The position numbers and the translations under genes are program-made. A stretch of 64,000 nt of DNA from Liolophura sinensis (lineage: Eukaryota; Mollusca; Polyplacophora; Chitonida; Chitonidae). Where the stretch lies: NCBI RefSeq assembly GCF_032854445.1, contig NC_088296.1, forward strand, positions 15,489,485 to 15,553,484. Direction: 5' to 3'. This document shows, piece after piece, positions 58,255 through 64,000 of the stretch. Under the pieces are notes generated by a model that saw only the letters and a program-made list of their open reading frames with translations, ran no database searches and had not been told where the DNA came from. How positions within the stretch are numbered: the first letter of the stretch is position 1; each line of letters starts with the position of its first letter.

Positions 58255-58345
58255 TGTAAAATCAGATCTTTTAGCCGCATTAGTTAGCGAGAAAGGCCCC
58301 ACCTTTTCTCATCTAAACATGCGTGAACACGCGAGTCTCTTGAAA
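58255..58345. repeat. Dispersed repeat family F
   Basis: ttttagccgcattagttagcg and aacatgcgtgaacacgcgag match 63795-63880, which has cgcattagttcacgagatc and cctgcgtgaactcgcgaga. The two ends are partly inverted copies of each other. Confidence 0.6.
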
Positions 58346-58640
58346 TATCGATTCGGCTTATTTTCCCATACCTTCCCATTTTGGTATTCTTTTTGCTGTT
58401 GCGGCGCGTCAGGGAAAGTGTCCGAGTGTCCGTGAACTCGAACTGGAAGACCCCAGTCTTTAACTTGCTGACCTTGCCAGAAATTGTTGAATACGTGGTC
58501 ACGTTCGTGACCACGTGGGCAAAACAGCTTTTCGCCAATTTTACCTCTTCTGGGTTTTGAAAAATATAAAAGAGACAAAATCTTTTTCATGTATATTTTA
58601 AGATAAGTCCTGCCAGGAAATTTGTTTATATCGTTTTGGG

Positions 58641-58646
58641 AATAAA
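58641..58646 (+). terminator. Candidate polyadenylation signal for gene 2
   Basis: AATAAA about 680 nt after the stop codon, the first clear match downstream on the plus strand. The 3' UTR would include part of a dispersed repeat at 58255-58345. Confidence 0.4.
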
Positions 58647-58699
58647 ATTAACAACTTTGTGTGTATACTTATTAAAGTGTGATTAGATTGTGAATTCTG

Positions 58700-58916
58700 T
58701 GCATTCCGAAAACAGAATCAAGAGCCTGGTCTCCAAACGAGCGTTACACTACACAAACGACCGAGTGAACACCCTGGACGACATATCACCGAGGCCCCTG
58801 TGAACAGCTAGACGGGGTGAATGTGACAAATTCCCTGCCCGGGTCTGGGTTTGAACCTGCACACCTGGTGCCTCATGATAGGGAGTCGCACTTTTTACCC
58901 ACTGAGCTACAAACCT
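58700..58916 (-). mobile_element. tRNA-headed SINE, unassigned family
   Basis: On the minus strand the head reads tttgtagctcagtgggtaaa with B-box-like gtgcaggttcaaacccag. The body differs from families A and B. Confidence 0.5.
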
Positions 58917-59620
58917 TTTTCCTCATTTGATTCAACGGTCAATCTTGTCTACTTGTGCTAGAGATCGCTTTCAGAACCGATATGACCGCAGGCGGAGCAT
59001 TATAATGTGTATATGGTATACTTTTAGAACAATCTTCTTTTTGACAAGCTCGAGCCAATCCTCAACTTCAGGTTCTTCGAAAGGACAGGTTTTGCTTGAT
59101 CACATAAAATGTATTTGCATGTGCCTCTTCTCTTTACGATGACACTCTTTAGGTCACGATTCTGAGTAGTAAAAAGATTAGAAGTCAGGATATATGCATT
59201 TCCCGTAAATAAAAAACATATGATCCACCACCAAAGCTTTGAGTCACCGGAATTTACAAGTATATCAGTGCAGCTCTATGACAGAGTGGGAGTAACTGAA
59301 CACTTTTGAAGCGATATGACTAGTATAGGCCTACTCATACGAAATGCATGGCTCCCATTTAGGGCGATCAGAAGTTTCTCAGGTATTTGACGAAGGTTGG
59401 TGATTTCATTGCACAGAGGTTTGTTTCGCACATAAGCTTAGACGACGTCATAAAAGTGTAAAATTCTTGACCATGGAGTTACACAAGGATGAAGTAAATA
59501 AATATGTTAAATAATTAACAAATAAAGATAACCATGATTTTTTTAAAATAAGAGTGAAATGAACTTTTAGATACTGCACGAAAATGCTTGACTTCACACA
59601 CAAATAAAGGTCGGTCCGTT
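58917..59620. other. Intergenic, nothing recognised
   Basis: No supported gene. Confidence 0.35.
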
Positions 59621-59624
59621 GTGG

Positions 59625-60185
59625 TAATGTCGCACCCCCAGAGTGAAAGAAACACAACAGAGCCCTGATAGAGCTTGGAGGAACCCTGGTAGACCCCTGA
59701 GAGAGCCGGGAGGACCCTAGTAGAGCCGAATGAAACACGGCAGTGTTAGAGGAACCCTGGTAGAGCCGAATGAAACACGGCAGTGTTAGAGGAGCCCTGG
59801 TAGAGCCGAATGAAACACGGCAGTGTTAGAGGAACCCTGGTAGAGCCGAATGAAACACGGCAGTGTTAGAGGAGCCCTGGTAGAGCCGAATGAAACACGG
59901 CAGTGTTAGAGGAACCCTGGTAGAGCCGAATGAAACACTGCAGTGCCAGGGGAACCCTGGTAGAGCTAAAGAAAACACGACAGAGCCGAAGGAACCCTTA
60001 AGTCGAAGGCGGAGGATCCCTGTTAGAGATAAAGTAGACACGACAGTCTGAGGACCCTTATGCCTGGTAGAACTGAAGGAGACATGACAAAGCCAGAAGA
60101 GCCCTGGTAGAGGTGAAGGAAACACGACAAAGCCGTAGGATCGTAGGAACCAAAGGACTCATGGTAGATCTAAAGGAAACACGCC
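59625..60185. repeat. 40-bp minisatellite, left block
   Basis: tagagccgaatgaaacacgg begins at 59721, 59761, 59801, 59841, 59881 and 59921, with diverged copies on both sides. Unit alternation ggaaccctgg/ggagccctgg suggests an 80-bp higher-order unit. Confidence 0.93.
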
Positions 60186-60508
60186 GGGAGAGGGAGTAAG
60201 TGGGTGAGTGCTCACGGTTTAACTTTGTACTTAACAATTTTTCATTTATATGACAACAAAGGAGTCCTTAGAGTGCATGTAATGTGCCTCCTTGTTGCAG
60301 GACGGATTTCCACCGCTCTTTTATCTAGTGCTGCTTCACTGAGACGACTTACCGAAGGCAAGTGAGCCCTCTCGTCCAAACCAGTGTGTTGATTCGGGTT
60401 AGCCAGTCGTTGCACTATCCCGTTAATGCTGAACACCAGGTGAGGAAGCTACAGCTTCCTCTTTCAGCGTCTTAGGCGTGACCCGACCCAGGATCAGCCT
60501 TGGATCTA
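60186..60508 (-). mobile_element. SINE family B splitting the 40-bp minisatellite
   Basis: gggtgagtgctcacggttt, caatttttcatttatatgac, ggacggatttccaccgctc, and the head with gtgacccgacccaggatcagc. ggaaacac flanks both ends. Confidence 0.82.
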
Positions 60509-61140
60509 ATGGAAACACAACAGGGCCTTGGTATAACTGAAGGAAACACGACAAAGCCGGAGGAACCCTGACAGAGCTGAAGGAGAAACTGCAGAGCAGT
60601 AGGAGTCCTGACAGAACTGATGGAAACACGACAGAGCCGGAGGATCCCTGATAGAGCTGGAGGAAACACGACAGAACTGTAGGATCCCTGATAGAGGTGA
60701 AGGAAAAACGACAGATCTGGAGGATCCCTGATAGAGCTGAAGGAAACACGACAGAGCCGGAGGATCCCTGATAGAGCTGAAGGAAACACGACAGAGTCGG
60801 AGGATCCCTGATAGAGCTGAAGGAAAAACGACAGATCCGGAGGATCCCTGATCGAGGTGAGGGAATCACGACAGAGCCGGAGGATCCCTGATCGAGGTGA
60901 GGGAATCACGACAGAACCGAAGGATCCCTCATGGAGGTGAGGGAATCAGGAGAGAGCCGAAGGATCGTTCATAGAGCTGAAGAAAACAAGACAGAGCCAA
61001 AGGATCGCTATTAGAACTGAAGGGATCACGACAGATCCAGAGGATCCTGACAGAATTGAAAGAATCGCAACAGAACCAGTGGAGCCCTAGTAGAGCTGAA
61101 GGAAACACGACAGAGGCGGAGGAAGCTTGACAAGAGTCGC
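60509..61140. repeat. 40-bp minisatellite, right block
   Basis: ggatccctgatagagctgaag and gaaacacgacagagccgga repeat about 15 times. Same ancestor as the left block but a different dominant variant. Confidence 0.92.
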
Positions 61141-61282
61141 AGAAAAACGAGTGTGCCGTTCGAATCAAATCGGGCTGAGACTCGTGCTCCTCTCAGCACG
61201 TACGCCAATGACTGCGTTTATCTATTTACATCAATGCCAACACTAGACAACTTGACATACTGGTACTTTAGAACTAACGAAT

Positions 61283-61532
61283 AAATGCTTGGGGTTTAAC
61301 GTCGTACTTAACAATTTTTCAGTCATACAACGAGGCGTCGTCATTAGGTGTATGTACATACAGTGTGTCTTCTTATGGCAGGGTTAGTTCGGGTAGCCGC
61401 CACGGAAGTATTACGCCGAAGAGCCCACCCAGTCACAATATACTGACACCGGGCCAACCTGTACGGTTTCCTTGCTCTAGCCTCTCACTGCTGAGCGCCA
61501 AGCGAGGCAACAGGAAGTATCATTTTTAATTT
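61283..61532 (-). mobile_element. SINE family B2
   Basis: gcttggggtttaacgtcgtac, cacccagtcacaatatactg and cttgctctagcctctcactg. Confidence 0.78.
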
Positions 61533-61798
61533 TCTTGGCATACCAAAATATCTGTACAAAAGTGTTAGTGTAGCCAGTGGTGTCAACCAAGCGTAGACAG
61601 CGGCGCATGCGCTATAAGGAAGAGGGGAATGACTAAGAAACATAGCTGTTATATTTTGATTTACACTTTATTTCTTAAAATACAAACACTTAAAACACTG
61701 GTCACGCAGTTTCCAAAACGAAATACACAACAATAAGATATACAGCTTGAACATTAAGCACCACAAAAATTACACTTGCGATAAAAGCAAAACCAGCT

Positions 61799-62050
61799 TC
61801 ACTCCAAAGAACAGTCTGTTAATTTTAGCAGAAATTCTGTTGTCCAAGTGACGCTAGAATGTATTCTGTTAATACAGCAGATAATATTCTGTAACACAAA
61901 CGTTCTGTTAATTCAACATAAAGATTCTATTAGGCGAACAAAATATTATGCTGAACATGACAGAATATTGCCTTATAATAAGAGTATACATTCTAGCATT
62001 ACTCAGGCAACAGACTTTCTGCTAAAATTAACAGATTATTTTTTGAGTGA
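61799..62050. mobile_element. TIR element family D, best-preserved copy
   Basis: Left end cactccaaagaacagtctgt followed by taattttagcagaaa. The right end ctgctaaaattaacagatta then tttttgagtg is its inverted complement. About 250 bp, no coding capacity: a MITE-like element. Confidence 0.8.
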
Positions 62051-62055
62051 AAAAT

Positions 62056-63025
62056 TAATTAATAGGGCATCAGTTACTATAGGGCGCTTACATAAAATGA
62101 TTAATGCTCATAAAACTTCTAGAAGAGATTATTCTAATAATCCAGTCTGTGACTCGTTAAAACTACAGCTTCTGTCTTGATTATGATAAAAACAATGTTG
62201 TTTTTTTTTACCCATTATTACAACTAGTTTCAGTTACGAGATATTCACCTTTGAAGCAATTGTAACTCAATATTAAAAATCAAATAAAATGTCTTGATTG
62301 TCGTAAAAGGAAACAATGGCCAACAGGTAAACGTCAGCAAACTGCGTTTCATGAGATAACAGGTCAGATATTCATCGATATGAAAATATTTATCTAAAAA
62401 ACAAAAAAAAAAAGGCTTGTCGTGCAGACTACCGAATAAAAGAGGCACAAAGCAAATCTAAAAGTATAACCGAGACTACAACACAATCTCCTATATGAAC
62501 AACATAGATATGTAAACTGCACGTCAAAATATTGTTATTTACATGTAGATTCATATACAAGCACCGGTATATACTGTGTACAGTTTTCACGTAGAATGCT
62601 GTGCATTTCATTGTCTTCTGGTATAGCCGGCTTTGCAAACACATCATCATAACGAGCGCCGTAGTTAGGAAGACATACATGGACGCAGATATTAAGGTTT
62701 TTCAACGGATATATGGCCAAGTAAAAATAGTAAAACAGCAGTAAGATAATACCAAACCTCCAACATCATGGTTTTGTAGCTTTCCAAAATTTTTTGAACA
62801 CTTTTCAACCCTTTCGTAGCCTAACTCAGTTTTCTTATAGTTGATTTTTCGTAAATTTTGATAATTTTTCATAACTGTCCTCATAATTATGGTTTAATGA
62901 CATTCAAACCTAATCAATGTCATTTACGCAAACATGACGAAAGAAATTGTTACCATAAAGTATTTATCTTTAATGAGGTCTTGGGTAATGAGCAAGGACT
63001 TACACAAAACTACCACCTTAACAGC
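62056..63025. other. Intergenic, nothing recognised
   Basis: AT-rich, no supported gene. Confidence 0.35.
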
Positions 63026-63029
63026 ACGA

Positions 63030-63152
63030 TGGAGTGAGTGAGTGCTTGGGTCTTAACGTCGTACGTAACAATTTTTCAGTCATATGACGACGAAGGAATC
63101 CTTAGAGTGCCTCCTTGTTGCAGGACGGATTTCCACCGCTCTTTTCTTTAGT
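63030..63152 (-). mobile_element. SINE family B, truncated
   Basis: gagtgagtgagtgcttgggt, caatttttcagtcatatgac, tgttgcaggacggatttcc, cut after ccgctctttt. Confidence 0.82.
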
Positions 63153-63785
63153 GAACAGCACAATGGAGAACGAAGGTTTACATGCATGCCTGATTTTGGC
63201 TCAGAATGGAATCAGCTTGTGACGCTAGCCAAAATTTGGACGGACATCAGCGGAAAACCTAAGATTTACTAGTGTCTGAGATTCACCGTTATAGAAAGAA
63301 AAGAAAAGAATACGTGTGCGCATATACTTGTGCATGGAAATACAATCGACTGAAATAATACTAAAGGAAAAACGCCTCACGTGTCCTGTCAATATTCCTT
63401 TTTAATAACGGTGATAAACAGATGTAACTGAAATCATAACACAAAAAGTCACAATTGAAAACAAACCTACGCATTTCAACAGCCATGCGTGCTCAGTATT
63501 TCCACCTGAATTTCCACAATGCCATTTCCGGAAAATAATGAGCATGCCACATCCAGGGGATTTACGGAATCTCAAATGTAAGCCAACAAAATAAGGTAAA
63601 ACATCCTTCTTGCGGAACAAAATAACACCTGACGCATTTGTGTGACTAGAATAAGCCAAGTTGGTATTTCAGCAGTCTCGCGATTTCACGCAGATAAAAT
63701 GCGAGATTTCACGGTATTTGCCAGACTGAAATGAATATTTATCTCGCACGGCCGGGTCGGTCGGTCGGCCGCCGCCGTTAGCAGC
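63153..63785. other. Intergenic, nothing recognised
   Basis: No supported gene. A (ggtc)n-like run lies at 63752-63768. Confidence 0.35.
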
Positions 63786-63885
63786 TGCCGTAAAATTACG
63801 TCTTTTAGCCGCATTAGTTCACGAGATCCCCGATCCAATCTGGTCTCAACCTGCGTGAACTCGCGAGATTCCTGAAATGACAACT
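63786..63885. repeat. Dispersed repeat family F
   Basis: gtcttttagccgcattagttc and tgcgtgaactcgcgagattc; second copy at 58255-58345. Confidence 0.6.
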
Positions 63886-64000
63886 AGCATTTGTTATACA
63901 TGGAAACTACGAAGCATTAGACACATACATCAATGTGGAAGAGCTCAATAGACAAGTCTATTTCCTTGACTTACTAAATATCTTGCGAGTAGATAAAAAT

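Noticed and set aside
60423-60909. Overlapping minus-strand frames of about 145 residues rich in SVVFPSALSG
   Set aside because: Product of the 40-bp tandem array and the adjacent SINE; every frame is open because of the repeat.

Overview
The window is animal nuclear DNA, most likely from a mollusc or another marine lophotrochozoan; I cannot name the species. The evidence is two intron-rich secreted or membrane protein genes with phase-1 EGF exons, many copies of tRNA-headed SINEs whose cores resemble those common in molluscs, decayed LINE and Penelope-type reverse transcriptases, TIR elements and many minisatellites. No bacterial operon, CRISPR, rRNA or functional tRNA gene was seen.

Two genes could be assembled exon by exon. 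They are paralogues pointing away from each other, about 34.8 kb apart. Gene 1 is on the minus strand (start 15027, stop 4142, ten coding exons, 458 residues). Gene 2 is on the plus strand (start 49806, stop 57964, ten coding exons, 473 residues). Both encode a signal peptide, two six-cysteine EGF-like domains, a complete bipartite ZP module (four cysteines in ZP-N, six in ZP-C), an RKKRQ processing site, one transmembrane helix and a short cytoplasmic tail. All nine intron phases are identical in order (1,1,1,0,2,1,2,0,1), and every exon length difference is a multiple of three. They are probably surface or egg-coat or matrix glycoproteins that polymerise through ZP after furin-type cleavage. 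In both, a consensus 3' splice site lies directly before the start codon, so a non-coding 5' exon probably lies upstream.

Layout: 1-4141 intergenic, with a two-subunit minisatellite (about 960-1640) and SINE pieces. 4142-15027 gene 1, its introns packed with minisatellites, SINEs and a dispersed 260-bp element. 15028-23700 mostly unrecognised intergenic DNA. 23730-28040 a nest of decayed retroelements, with a 59-bp minisatellite grown inside LINE coding sequence and a Penelope-like RT remnant. 28250-49750 SINEs, tandem arrays and inverted dispersed repeats. 49806-57964 gene 2, with SINEs close to several splice sites. 57965-64000 intergenic, with a 40-bp minisatellite split by a SINE and a well-preserved TIR element.

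Two main SINE families have different tRNA-like heads but a similar core (tttAACGtCGTACTCAA-type). The 16-49 kb interval holds no gene I can support. Repeat boundaries are approximate, read by eye from internal comparison.
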